From Microgenomates bacterium UTCPR1 (lineage in GTDB: Bacteria; Patescibacteriota; Microgenomatia; UBA1406; GWC2-37-13), in assembly GCA_002050095.1 (NCBI GenBank), contig MWSR01000078.1, positions 1-32,567 of the forward strand: a DNA stretch of 32,567 nucleotides. The letters run 5' to 3'. Shown in pieces: positions 8,538-16,697 of this stretch. Made by a program: the position numbers and the translations under genes. How positions within the stretch are numbered: position 1 is the stretch's first letter; each line of letters begins with the position of its first letter. The notes beneath the pieces are model-generated. The model worked only from the letters and a program-made list of their open reading frames with translations, was not told the DNA's origin and did not search any database.

Positions 8538-8981
8538 ATGCAAGCCCCAAATACCAAAATATATTTAGTTGTTTCCGTGATTCTTGTTATCTTGTTTTTC
8601 CTGGTAACTTTTTATCCTTTAAGCAAGAAGCCACAAATACCCAACCAAAAGACAGATGATAACCTGGTTCTCCCAACATCCATTGAAAGTAAGGAAGCCG
8701 ATAACATTCCAAACCGAATTCCAACCGTTAAGGTCGCAGACTCAACGGGAGTTTATGAAGAGGCTCTGCCTCAATACACTCTTAATCTTTCCAATCAAAA
8801 ACAAGATCTAAGGCGAAGGGTTCCTTTTGACACCGGCCTATTCCAGATTGATTTCGATTATGAGGACGACAAATTTGTCGTCACCCTATCGGAGCCAAAA
8901 CAGGAAAACCGGTCTCAATTTGATCAATGGCTAAAATCAAACTATCCAAATCTATCAGTTAACCAGTTTAATTTCCGATAA
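8538..8981 (+). CDS. Small anchored protein sharing the stalk module of the upstream peptidase
   Basis: A 147-residue protein with one N-terminal membrane helix (~8-25), a polar linker and a C-terminal ~55-residue module. The module aligns by eye to residues 72-131 of the preceding peptidase: hydrophobic-PF, F-x-I-x-(Y/F), DxDKxVxT, PK, QWL, then a final N-x3-F. The peptidase domain itself is absent. It starts 6 nt after the upstream stop and is probably co-transcribed. Function is unknown. The shared module may bind a common partner in the envelope. Confidence 0.65.
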   Translation: MQAPNTKIYLVVSVILVILFFLVTFYPLSKKPQIPNQKTDDNLVLPTSIESKEADNIPNRIPTVKVADSTGVYEEALPQYTLNLSNQKQDLRRRVPFDTGLFQIDFDYEDDKFVVTLSEPKQENRSQFDQWLKSNYPNLSVNQFNFR

Positions 8982-8989
8982 ATTTCTAC

Positions 8990-8995
8990 TACAAT
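8990..8995 (+). promoter_or_regulatory. -10 box before the VirB6-like gene
   Basis: TACAAT followed by 6 nt and the ATG at 9002, in the 20-bp gap after the 147-residue gene. I see no convincing -35, so this is either a weak internal leaderless promoter or chance. Confidence 0.4.
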
Positions 8996-9001
8996 GAAGA
9001 T

Positions 9002-10750
9002 ATGTTAATGTTCTTCAAACCGACATTCGACTCGATTAAGAAAATTTTTATTGTCACTATTGTTTTCTTGGCGGTTATTAATCTTTTTTTCTATTCGATT
9101 GACAAAAATAAAAGACAGCTCAAGTTCGACCCACCGGCCAAGTTGATTGAAAAAAATCGTCAAGACATCTATAAAGTCATCAACGATAAGGAACTACTAT
9201 CGACTAAGGAGGGTAAATATACCGTTTTGGCTTATCGAACAATGTTTTGTACCATGCTCGGTGAAGCTTGTACCGACAATCCGAAAGACGGAGATAAGAA
9301 CTACGATACCAGTGTTTTTGGTCGATTGACCAAGTTGTTTGTACTGCCATTTTCCAGGCCTCCCGCTTCGGGAATCTACTGGGCGTACTCCGGTCTTGAA
9401 ACAGCCGGTTTTGTCCCAAAAACATTGGCTGCCGAAGGAATCGGCTTTTCCGTTATAAAACCGTTTGCAAATATCTGGAAAATTTTCCGCGACTTTTCGT
9501 ATATGCTTCTTGTCCTTATTCTAATAGCTATCGGTTTTATGGTGATGTTCAGAACCAAAATCGACGCCCAAACCGTTATTACGGTTGAGAGCGCCCTGCC
9601 AAGAATTGTTATGTCGTTAATCCTGATTACTTTTTCATTTGCTATTGCCGGATTTATGATCGATCTGATGTATATTTCGATAATACTAATCATCGCTGTT
9701 TTAGGAAACAACGGTAATAACTTTGATATCGCCTCTACTCAAAATACCTATCTTGGGGCAGGGATGGGTCAACTATTTAAAGATGTTACCGCCGGAAGGC
9801 CTTGGTCAACATCAGGGATGAGCACCCTTCTTCACGGACCGGGAATGATCCAACGGCTTACCGACTCTCTGTTTGGTATTTTTCCTGGGTATGTAAATTT
9901 TATATTAAGATCTCTGGTTGGTGTTATTTTTACCATATGGTCTATCAATAGAGTGTACTCCTCAACAATAAAGGATGCCACCAAAGTGGCGGATGATATA
10001 GAAGCGGCATCATTTTCACTGGGAAAAGTGCCTGGATTTATCTTGGGGGGGGCTTCTAATGCAATATTCACAATCCTAATGTTATTAATAGGTTCAAGCG
10101 TGATTGTCAACGTGCTGTTTCTAATACTTTTTGTGGGGACTTTCCTTTTTCTTATTTTCAGGGTATTCGCTTTATTGTTTTTTTCTTATATTAAATTACT
10201 ATTACTCGTAATCTTAGGCCCCTTTCTTCTTATTTTTGAGTCGATTCCGGGAAAAAATGTTTTTTCATGGTGGTTAAAAAGTCTTATTGGCCTGTTGATT
10301 GCTTTTCCAATCGTGATCACCGTTGTATTAATTGGATACATAATAGTAAACTCATCCACGCCAACAACCTATTCCGACCTAACTCTTCCTTACCTAAACG
10401 GTATCGATACGGACTCATTCAAAATTCTTATTGGGATCGGGTTAATTCTTATAATCCCCGACCTGGTCAAGCTTACCAGGGAGACTCTGGGGATAAAGGA
10501 TCTACCGATCAACTTAGGCCTTGGTACCTTCTTTGGCGGTGCCGGAGCGGCGATGGGCGGTCTTACGGGATTGGCTGGACAGGTTGGTAGTTTCAGTATG
10601 GGTTTAAGTGCTATAACCGGAAAGTCGATCAACGAAATATTTAAAAAAGGTGGTTCATCCAAAAAAGGTGATCCGGGCGAACCGGGCGATTTGAAAGCAG
10701 CCGTAAGTCAGCTATCTCAAGCGGTAAAAAATCTAATGAATAAGGTGTAA
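9002..10750 (+). CDS. Polytopic membrane protein, VirB6/TrbL-like
   Basis: A 582-residue protein. One membrane helix at ~15-32 is followed by an extracellular-type loop of ~120 residues with two Cys (MFCTMLGEACTDN), then a series of hydrophobic segments between ~160 and ~465, and a Gly-rich segment (FFGGAGAAMGGLTGLAGQVG) before a Lys-rich cytoplasmic tail. This layout resembles VirB6/TrbL inner-membrane channel proteins of type IV secretion and the long versions seen in CPR genomes. The assignment rests on topology and on neighbouring pilin-like genes, not on a motif. It is the last gene of a three-gene plus-strand operon and converges with the Cys-rich pilin-like gene across 19 bp. Confidence 0.6.
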   Translation: MLMFFKPTFDSIKKIFIVTIVFLAVINLFFYSIDKNKRQLKFDPPAKLIEKNRQDIYKVINDKELLSTKEGKYTVLAYRTMFCTMLGEACTDNPKDGDKNYDTSVFGRLTKLFVLPFSRPPASGIYWAYSGLETAGFVPKTLAAEGIGFSVIKPFANIWKIFRDFSYMLLVLILIAIGFMVMFRTKIDAQTVITVESALPRIVMSLILITFSFAIAGFMIDLMYISIILIIAVLGNNGNNFDIASTQNTYLGAGMGQLFKDVTAGRPWSTSGMSTLLHGPGMIQRLTDSLFGIFPGYVNFILRSLVGVIFTIWSINRVYSSTIKDATKVADDIEAASFSLGKVPGFILGGASNAIFTILMLLIGSSVIVNVLFLILFVGTFLFLIFRVFALLFFSYIKLLLLVILGPFLLIFESIPGKNVFSWWLKSLIGLLIAFPIVITVVLIGYIIVNSSTPTTYSDLTLPYLNGIDTDSFKILIGIGLILIIPDLVKLTRETLGIKDLPINLGLGTFFGGAGAAMGGLTGLAGQVGSFSMGLSAITGKSINEIFKKGGSSKKGDPGEPGDLKAAVSQLSQAVKNLMNKV

Positions 10751-10769
10751 AGTAAAATCCGTTAATACT

Positions 10770-11507
10770 CTACTTAAATCCGGGAATTCTTAATATGTTA
10801 ACTCCAATTAACCTCAAGATAAAGATCGAAAATATTATAAGCATCAACCCCATTATGCAGCTTGTAATCATCTCTTGAGCCTTCTTCAGCTTCTCCGGAT
10901 TTCCTTGAGACGACTGCATCATAAACGCCGAATAGATCAGACAAAGCAAAGACACTCCCCCAGCCAGTCCAACACCCAAACTAAAAACGGTATCCCTAAT
11001 GAATCCGCCAACCGTCCCCTGTACACAACCCAACCCCGTCCAGACTCCGCCTAAATTGATACAACCAAGACAGCTACTAACCTCTTCGGGCTTTGTTTGA
11101 GCCTGGCAAAACTTTGTCAATCTTTCAAGAGGTTTTATAGCAGCCTCTCCGTCAAGCTCACAACGGCAATTTAAATCCGACGGATCTTCCGTTGATTGTT
11201 TCCCTGTTAGGCATACTTTGGCCATTTTTTGTTTATATTCCTCAAACGGACTTAAAAAATTTCCCCGAAAAAACTCAATGGTTGTCCCAAGAATAGCATT
11301 TTTTATGGTATTAAAAAGATCACCATATTCGGGTCCTTGCTTAATTGGTACTTCGTTCAGATAACAACATTTATTCGTCGCAATGTCTCCCGCGATCCCA
11401 CAGTTTATTCCCGGATAAAGATTTAGAGCTTCTTGCGCCTCTACCGGCCGTAAAGCGATAAATATTACGAAACAAAGAGTTACTATTAGCTTAATAAAAT
11501 TACGCAT
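10770..11507 (-). CDS. Secreted Cys-rich protein with pilin-like C-terminal membrane domain
   Basis: A signal peptide (residues 1-24, ending PVEAQ) precedes a Cys-rich extracellular region containing pairs such as NCG, KCCYL, NCRCEL and CLGCI. The C-terminal ~75 residues hold two membrane helices around FMMQSSQGNPEKLKKAQEMIT, the same signature as the 4119-4460 protein. The extracellular Cys residues suggest disulfide stabilisation, which needs an oxidising surface. It starts 18 nt after the stop of the 1194-residue gene, so the two are probably one operon. It may be a pilin-like subunit with an exposed adhesive head (inference). Confidence 0.7.
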   Translation of the reverse strand: MRNFIKLIVTLCFVIFIALRPVEAQEALNLYPGINCGIAGDIATNKCCYLNEVPIKQGPEYGDLFNTIKNAILGTTIEFFRGNFLSPFEEYKQKMAKVCLTGKQSTEDPSDLNCRCELDGEAAIKPLERLTKFCQAQTKPEEVSSCLGCINLGGVWTGLGCVQGTVGGFIRDTVFSLGVGLAGGVSLLCLIYSAFMMQSSQGNPEKLKKAQEMITSCIMGLMLIIFSIFILRLIGVNILRIPGFK

Positions 11508-11525
11508 AACTTTATATTACCAAAT

Positions 11526-14500
11526 TTATCTTTTCTTTCCTTGTGCATCCTCCAAAGCTTCCTTCAAATACTGCCACAAAATCAAAGCCATTACTATCGG
11601 TAGGAACTTATTAACCATATCAAACGCAATCGCTTTAAAGTCACCACCAAATTCTTTTCTAAATTTTGCCGCTGTCCACTTAAAGTCCGGTTGGATTTTG
11701 CGACCCAACTTAAACTCCAATCCCAGTATCTTAATTTTCCTATCAACAAATCTCGGCCCAATACTCATATCATAACCCTGGAGCGGTAAAATACCATAAG
11801 ATTCAACCGCTGTCATATATCGATCAATCACGCTTGAGTCCCATTCCCAAACCGCCGCCGATCGTCCGGCATATTCGGCCGCGATTGAGTTTATTCTTCC
11901 TAAGCCAAAAATACCTCCGAAAGCCTTAGATATGGAGTCTTTCTTAAAATAGTTAACAACTAAACCTGATACATTATATGCAAATTTATAAAATTCGTCT
12001 CCTACTCCATGGACCGAATCAAAAGCGTTTTTAGCTTTTTGTAAATATTCTATTATCGGACTAAAATCGTTTTTACCGTCTATTGAAATTTTATGTAATA
12101 ATTTAGGCAGGTCCAATAAGCCGTTGATAACCTCATCCTCCAGAAGTGCAATATCTCCAATTGATCTTGCCGCCATTCTTGGACCCGTTCCTCTGAAGGC
12201 AATTAAGCGTGAGTCAACATCCTCAACTCCAAACGCAAAAGGATAAAGCGACATCATATCCATAGCCTTATTATCCAAAAACGATTCGTTAAGATAATTT
12301 TTCTTTATAAGTTCATATAGTTTTATCGTTCTGTTAATGTCTCTGTCCGTCCTTTCTCCCCCAAATTTTTCTCGAAGTATCGTCTTTACGCTTTCTTCTG
12401 TCAGATTTTTCATCAGCTTATCATAGTCGCCCAGACTAAAGCCTTCCCTGTTTCTTGTCATCTGCGCTGTCTCAAATATTCTATCACTACTTCTCATCCT
12501 TAAATACGACTCAATGAAAGCCAGATCCTTCATGCTTCGGTCAAACTCATCATTTGTAATATTCTTATACTCTTCGGTATCTATCATATCATTAAAAATT
12601 TTGTTCCAACGACTGTATTGATCCTCTTTATTGTTATAATGAAACCTGTTTTTATCTATTTTTAAAAACTTTGTCGGAAACCTTAAAGCGATAATTCTGG
12701 CCATCGTTCTATCCGTAAACATACCGTCAATCTTTTTCTGCAGTGACTCTTCCGTGATTTCCTCATTGTTTTTTTTCATCTCTTCCTTGGCTAACGAGCT
12801 AAGATTTGACATATAACTGCTAAAGTTGGCGTTTTCATTAATTGCCTTAAAATAACGATTGAATATAAACTCATACAGTTCCATCTTTTCGGCTGCGGAA
12901 GGAAGTTTAAAATTATTATAAAAATCGGAGTTAAGGCTACTTAAAAAATACTTAACCGCCTCATATCCGATAACATCCACGGCACGAAACGACTTAATTA
13001 AGTCAATTTCGCTATTTAATTCTCCCTTATATACATAATGAGGCTCATACATCATGTTATTCCTCCAACCTCCCCTAAAAAATACACTTCCTGTTTTTGC
13101 TACTCCCAATAGCGTATCGATAAACAAATTCTTATTCGATCCTTCTATTCCGTTCTCTAAATGTTTAAACTGATCCTTGTATGCCGCTATATTCCTAAAA
13201 ACACTGTTATGGTCCCAGCCTCCGAAAAACTTTCCTGCATCTCCCGTTACCGGGATAAAAAATGCCTGATTAAAATTCCCTTGGCCTTGCCACCGTAAAA
13301 TTCGATGAAGCGGATTAAGAGCCATAATTGGAGAGGCGTCATTGGTGCCGTATGACGGGAAAAAACCCGTTCCCTTGGCATCAACCGGATCGGCAAACGC
13401 ATTAGTTTCGGACTCGGTCAAATAGACTCCACGGGCAAAAAACCCAACCGCACTTTTAATTGCGTTATTAATTCTCATATCCGAAAGCTCTTTCCCATGA
13501 CTAATCCGTAGATAATTGGCCACCTCCTTTTCAACGCCGTTATTAAACTCCGAAAGCTTGTTTGAAAACATATCCGGCCGTAATCGCCAATCTATGCGAG
13601 CATATTCCTCCTGAAGAAGTTTTGTATATAGTACAAACGCTTCCTGTACCAAAGGAGCATCAGGTAGAAGCATAAACGAATCAAGGCTAATTCCTTTTAT
13701 CTGCTCGGCATATTTGGCCAGTCCTTTATAAAAGCTTCCTTCATGAGCGGGAAAGGAATATGTATAGCTTGCATTGTGGCTGTAACCTGTCCTTGCTCGC
13801 CAATGATCAAATTCCGAGATTAAGTTAATTGAAAAATCCGACAAGCTAATCGGCTTTAAGATGGGGGTCGGTCTTGTTCTCGGCACGGGCCTTCTTATCC
13901 CGTCAATTCCCATCTCATAGATAGTATTTTCCTCTTCTCCGTGATAATATAAAGTTAAATCTCGCACTCGATCATCTCTTTGTTGTTCAAGTTCTTTAAC
14001 CTCCGTTTTTATTCTAAAAAAAGACCTTTCTATTTCATTTCGAAGCACCTCAATACCTCTCATTAAGTCTTCTCTTTCGGCTTCTTCAAAGGGCTTATCG
14101 GCGCCTATGGTAAATATCTTCATATAGATCTGGATATAGATATCGTTAAGCCGATTAGTAATGTTTTCGGCCACCTTGGTCATAATTCTTTTCTCGACCT
14201 CCGCTTTCAAATTGGCTTCGCTAATCGTACTCCCAAATAATTGTTGGTGGACATCTCTAATTTCTTTGGCAAGTTCTCCTCCCTCATTTTCCTTACTTCG
14301 CAATTGATTGATTTTTTCAACGAACGTATCAATATAAAAATCGGTGTCGTGAAGGAAGCGGTCAAAGAATTCTCTATCACTACTGGATAAATTGGCAAAT
14401 AGATGCTCTATTCGTTCAAAGTTAGGATTATTTCCTCTATTTTGATTCTCACTTCGATCTTCTCTCTTTATGCCAAACATCTCCTCAACATCCTTCCTTT

Positions 14501-15110
14501 CCTTGCCATACTGCCCATGATTATCGACAACTGCGTCAATAAGATAACTCGCTGTAATCGGGTCTTCTTCTCGATAACGTTCAACTTCCTTTACAAACTC
14601 GCTTTTTTGATCATCGGTTGAAAGGACGATATCCTTCTCACCTAACAAATAGGGTGCGAATTTGGTCATTAAATCGACGGCCTTTTCTTGGGAAGCAAGC
14701 CTAAAGGACAGGTTATTTAGGATTGTTTGGGCTTGACGAGTTTTGGCAACTTGAACTCCTTTTTGAGCGGCCAGATAAATTTTTAGTAGATGCTCTTTTG
14801 TACTTTCTTTTATTTTCTTTTCTTTCTCCTTTATTTCATTTTTTTTAATTTCACTATCATCCGTTTGGTTTGCCGATTCCTCCTGAAGTTGCCTATACTC
14901 ATTAATGCGCGAGAGCAGTTGATCTCTCATATTTTTCTCTATCTCGCTTATTTTTTGTTCCTGTTCTTCGGCAGATAGCCCTGAAGCCCTTGCTACCATT
15001 ATCTCTCTGCTTAACTCTTCATTTAGTCTTCCTAATATCTCTTGTATTCTACTCTCAAAAGAATAGTCCCTCCCATCTCCGGTATTTTTTTCTCCATTAC
15101 TTGAGTCCAT
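11526..15110 (-). CDS. Giant tail-anchored protein of unknown family (1194 residues)
   Basis: I do not recognise a family. The first ~170 residues are highly charged and probably coiled coil (Glu/Lys/Gln-rich), as is the region ~330-390. The middle (~420-1100) looks globular, with aromatic-rich stretches such as SYTYSFPAHEGSFYKGL and FFRGGWRNNMMYEPHYVY. A single hydrophobic helix (FLPIVMALILWQYL) lies at the very C-terminus, leaving a short Lys/Arg tail, so the protein is probably cytoplasmic and tail-anchored. I find no signal peptide and no cysteine in the whole sequence. Its own leaderless promoter lies upstream and the Cys-rich pilin-like gene downstream. A cytoplasmic scaffold for the envelope apparatus is a guess from context. 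Confidence 0.7.
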   Translation of the reverse strand: MDSSNGEKNTGDGRDYSFESRIQEILGRLNEELSREIMVARASGLSAEEQEQKISEIEKNMRDQLLSRINEYRQLQEESANQTDDSEIKKNEIKEKEKKIKESTKEHLLKIYLAAQKGVQVAKTRQAQTILNNLSFRLASQEKAVDLMTKFAPYLLGEKDIVLSTDDQKSEFVKEVERYREEDPITASYLIDAVVDNHGQYGKERKDVEEMFGIKREDRSENQNRGNNPNFERIEHLFANLSSSDREFFDRFLHDTDFYIDTFVEKINQLRSKENEGGELAKEIRDVHQQLFGSTISEANLKAEVEKRIMTKVAENITNRLNDIYIQIYMKIFTIGADKPFEEAEREDLMRGIEVLRNEIERSFFRIKTEVKELEQQRDDRVRDLTLYYHGEEENTIYEMGIDGIRRPVPRTRPTPILKPISLSDFSINLISEFDHWRARTGYSHNASYTYSFPAHEGSFYKGLAKYAEQIKGISLDSFMLLPDAPLVQEAFVLYTKLLQEEYARIDWRLRPDMFSNKLSEFNNGVEKEVANYLRISHGKELSDMRINNAIKSAVGFFARGVYLTESETNAFADPVDAKGTGFFPSYGTNDASPIMALNPLHRILRWQGQGNFNQAFFIPVTGDAGKFFGGWDHNSVFRNIAAYKDQFKHLENGIEGSNKNLFIDTLLGVAKTGSVFFRGGWRNNMMYEPHYVYKGELNSEIDLIKSFRAVDVIGYEAVKYFLSSLNSDFYNNFKLPSAAEKMELYEFIFNRYFKAINENANFSSYMSNLSSLAKEEMKKNNEEITEESLQKKIDGMFTDRTMARIIALRFPTKFLKIDKNRFHYNNKEDQYSRWNKIFNDMIDTEEYKNITNDEFDRSMKDLAFIESYLRMRSSDRIFETAQMTRNREGFSLGDYDKLMKNLTEESVKTILREKFGGERTDRDINRTIKLYELIKKNYLNESFLDNKAMDMMSLYPFAFGVEDVDSRLIAFRGTGPRMAARSIGDIALLEDEVINGLLDLPKLLHKISIDGKNDFSPIIEYLQKAKNAFDSVHGVGDEFYKFAYNVSGLVVNYFKKDSISKAFGGIFGLGRINSIAAEYAGRSAAVWEWDSSVIDRYMTAVESYGILPLQGYDMSIGPRFVDRKIKILGLEFKLGRKIQPDFKWTAAKFRKEFGGDFKAIAFDMVNKFLPIVMALILWQYLKEALEDAQGKKR

Positions 15111-15116
15111 ACTACT

Positions 15117-15144
15117 ACTATACCAAAAATTGGAGTTCTAACAA
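15117..15144 (-). promoter_or_regulatory. Promoter of the giant tail-anchored protein (leaderless)
   Basis: Minus strand: -35 TTGTTA (15139-15144), 16-bp spacer, -10 TATAGT (15117-15122), then 6 nt to the ATG at 15110. It lies in the 55-bp gap after jag and separates this unit from the ribosomal/insertase operon. Confidence 0.65.
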
Positions 15145-15165
15145 AATTTTCCGCTCTTTCCTTGC

Positions 15166-15639
15166 TTATGAAGTCACCGGTGTATTAGATTTCATATCGA
15201 CAACCAGTCTTCGATCGCGTCCTTCCCCGATCGAATAGGTTGTCAGATCGGGATAGTTCTTTGTCACATACTCATGAACAAGCTTCCTTTCGTAGGAAGA
15301 CAGATTTCTTATAAAGCTTGGCCCATGGCTTGACTGTGTTTTCTCGGCATACTCCGAAGCCAAAATCTCCAACTTTTCTTTCTGTTTTTCACGAAAATCA
15401 TTAACATTGACAAGGATCTCGACACCTTCACCAAACTGCTTGTACAAGATGACTTCGAGGATCTTCTGGATTGCTCTGATTGTCTCTCCGTGGCGCCCAA
15501 TGACCGTTGAAGCTTCATCGTCGGTCTTGATAATAATCTGAAAGATGCCCCCGTCTTCTTCAACATCAACCGTAAAACTACTAACCATCTTCGAAAGAAT
15601 CGCTTCCGTTTCTTTTTTGATTGTACTTTGTTTATCCAT
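15166..15639 (-). CDS. jag: KH-R3H RNA-binding protein Jag (KhpB/EloR)
   Basis: This is an RNA-binding protein normally encoded next to yidC and linked to cell elongation and envelope control in Gram-positives. It has a KH domain with the GxxG loop GRHGETIRAIQKIL (~residues 50-63) and a C-terminal R3H domain with LSSYERKLVHEYV. The N-terminal Jag_N domain is absent, so the 157 residues are KH plus R3H only. It has the clearest Shine-Dalgarno in the window: AAGGAG, 5 nt before the ATG (minus strand, 15645-15650). A 6-bp inverted repeat (ACCCTT/AAGGGT, 15660-15680) separates it from the yidC stop. Confidence 0.92.
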   Translation of the reverse strand: MDKQSTIKKETEAILSKMVSSFTVDVEEDGGIFQIIIKTDDEASTVIGRHGETIRAIQKILEVILYKQFGEGVEILVNVNDFREKQKEKLEILASEYAEKTQSSHGPSFIRNLSSYERKLVHEYVTKNYPDLTTYSIGEGRDRRLVVDMKSNTPVTS

Positions 15640-15679
15640 ACTGTCTCCTTATCGTTTCAACCCTTTATCTATGTAAGGG

Positions 15680-16483
15680 TCAATTTTTAATTTTTAATTG
15701 CTTACCCTGAATGATACTAAAAATTGAAAAAATGTTCCAGTACAAAGAAAGGCCGACCGGTAACGTATACGAAAACCAGCCGATCATTATCGGAAACATA
15801 AACTTCATCTGGGTATTCATTGCCTTTTGAAAATCATCTCCGCTTCCTTTTTCCTTATCATCACCCTTCTCTTTGGTCTTTTCGACCGTTTTAGCCGTCG
15901 TTGTCGGAGTCGTCATCGATACCGCCTGCCAATACTGAAGTGCTCCTGTTATTAAAGGGATTAACATATAGTACCAAAGCCCCGACTGTTTTGGAGTTGT
16001 TGCCAAATTAAATCCGATAAACCAGAGATCAACCGATCCTATTTTCAGAAACGGTGAATACAGCGCCTTATTAATGCTCTCAACTGCCTCTTTCCCCTGC
16101 CCGTTAGTCAAAAATATCGACAAACTGTTGTATAGAGCAATAAAAACAGGGATCTGGACGATCATCAACAGACATCCTGATGCCGGATTAATCCCCGCCT
16201 GTTGATAGAGCTTCATCTGTTCCTGTTGAAGAGTTTTCTGGTCGTCTTTATGCTTTTTACTCAATTTATCAAGGTGGGGTTTTAGCTCGGCCATTTTTTT
16301 CGAGGTCTCCAACTGCTTCCTGAAAAAAGGCTGAAACAGTCCTCGAATCAATGCCGTAAGAGCAACTATGGCAAATCCAAACGCTCCGGGAATTTTTATC
16401 AAAAGAAATCCTTTATATAAAAATACCAGAAGATTAAGAATCGGAAATACAAAAATGGAATTAAAAAAATTTGGTTGAAGCAT
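15680..16483 (-). CDS. yidC: Membrane protein insertase YidC/OxaA
   Basis: This protein inserts and folds inner-membrane proteins, alone or with SecYEG. At 267 residues it is the short Gram-positive-type form without the large periplasmic domain. Visible are the core YidC sequences AIVALTALIRGLFQPFFRKQLETSKKM, then a charged hairpin (LKPHLDKLSKKHKDDQKTLQQEQMKLYQQAGINPASGCL, the typical C1 loop), VQIPVFIALYNSL, and the last helices with FPIMIGWFSYTLPVGLSLYW. The cytoplasmic loop between the later helices carries a Thr/Lys-rich insert (TTPTTTAKTVEKTKEKGDDKEKG). It starts 2 nt after the rpmH stop. Several polytopic and pilin-like proteins here are likely clients. Confidence 0.95.
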   Translation of the reverse strand: MLQPNFFNSIFVFPILNLLVFLYKGFLLIKIPGAFGFAIVALTALIRGLFQPFFRKQLETSKKMAELKPHLDKLSKKHKDDQKTLQQEQMKLYQQAGINPASGCLLMIVQIPVFIALYNSLSIFLTNGQGKEAVESINKALYSPFLKIGSVDLWFIGFNLATTPKQSGLWYYMLIPLITGALQYWQAVSMTTPTTTAKTVEKTKEKGDDKEKGSGDDFQKAMNTQMKFMFPIMIGWFSYTLPVGLSLYWNIFSIFSIIQGKQLKIKN

Positions 16484-16485
16484 AT

Positions 16486-16620
16486 TTATACCGTTAGTCT
16501 CCTTCTTCCTTTATTTCTCCTTCTTTTCAAAACATTCTTCCCGTCATGAGTTTTCATTCTTTTCAAAAAACCATGCTTTCTTCCTCTTTTTGCCTTCTTT
16601 GGTTGCCAGGTGCGTTTCAT
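16486..16620 (-). CDS. rpmH: 50S ribosomal protein L34
   Basis: A 44-residue, extremely basic protein ([20 protein letters not shown] at the start, [12 protein letters not shown] at the end) that matches L34 in length and sequence. It is a structural protein of the large ribosomal subunit. It sits directly upstream of yidC with 2 nt between stop and ATG. In most bacteria rnpA lies between them; there is no room for it here. No Shine-Dalgarno precedes the ATG. A possible promoter (TACAAT at 16648-16653, minus strand) would give a ~20-nt leader, but its -35 is poor, so readthrough from valS is possible. Confidence 0.96.
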   Translation of the reverse strand: MKRTWQPKKAKRGRKHGFLKRMKTHDGKNVLKRRRNKGRRRLTV

Positions 16621-16697
16621 ATTAGTCGTTAAGTTTACACGTCCTAAATTGTAACCAAGTACTTTTTAAGACTAAAAACTTAAATAAATTTGATAAC

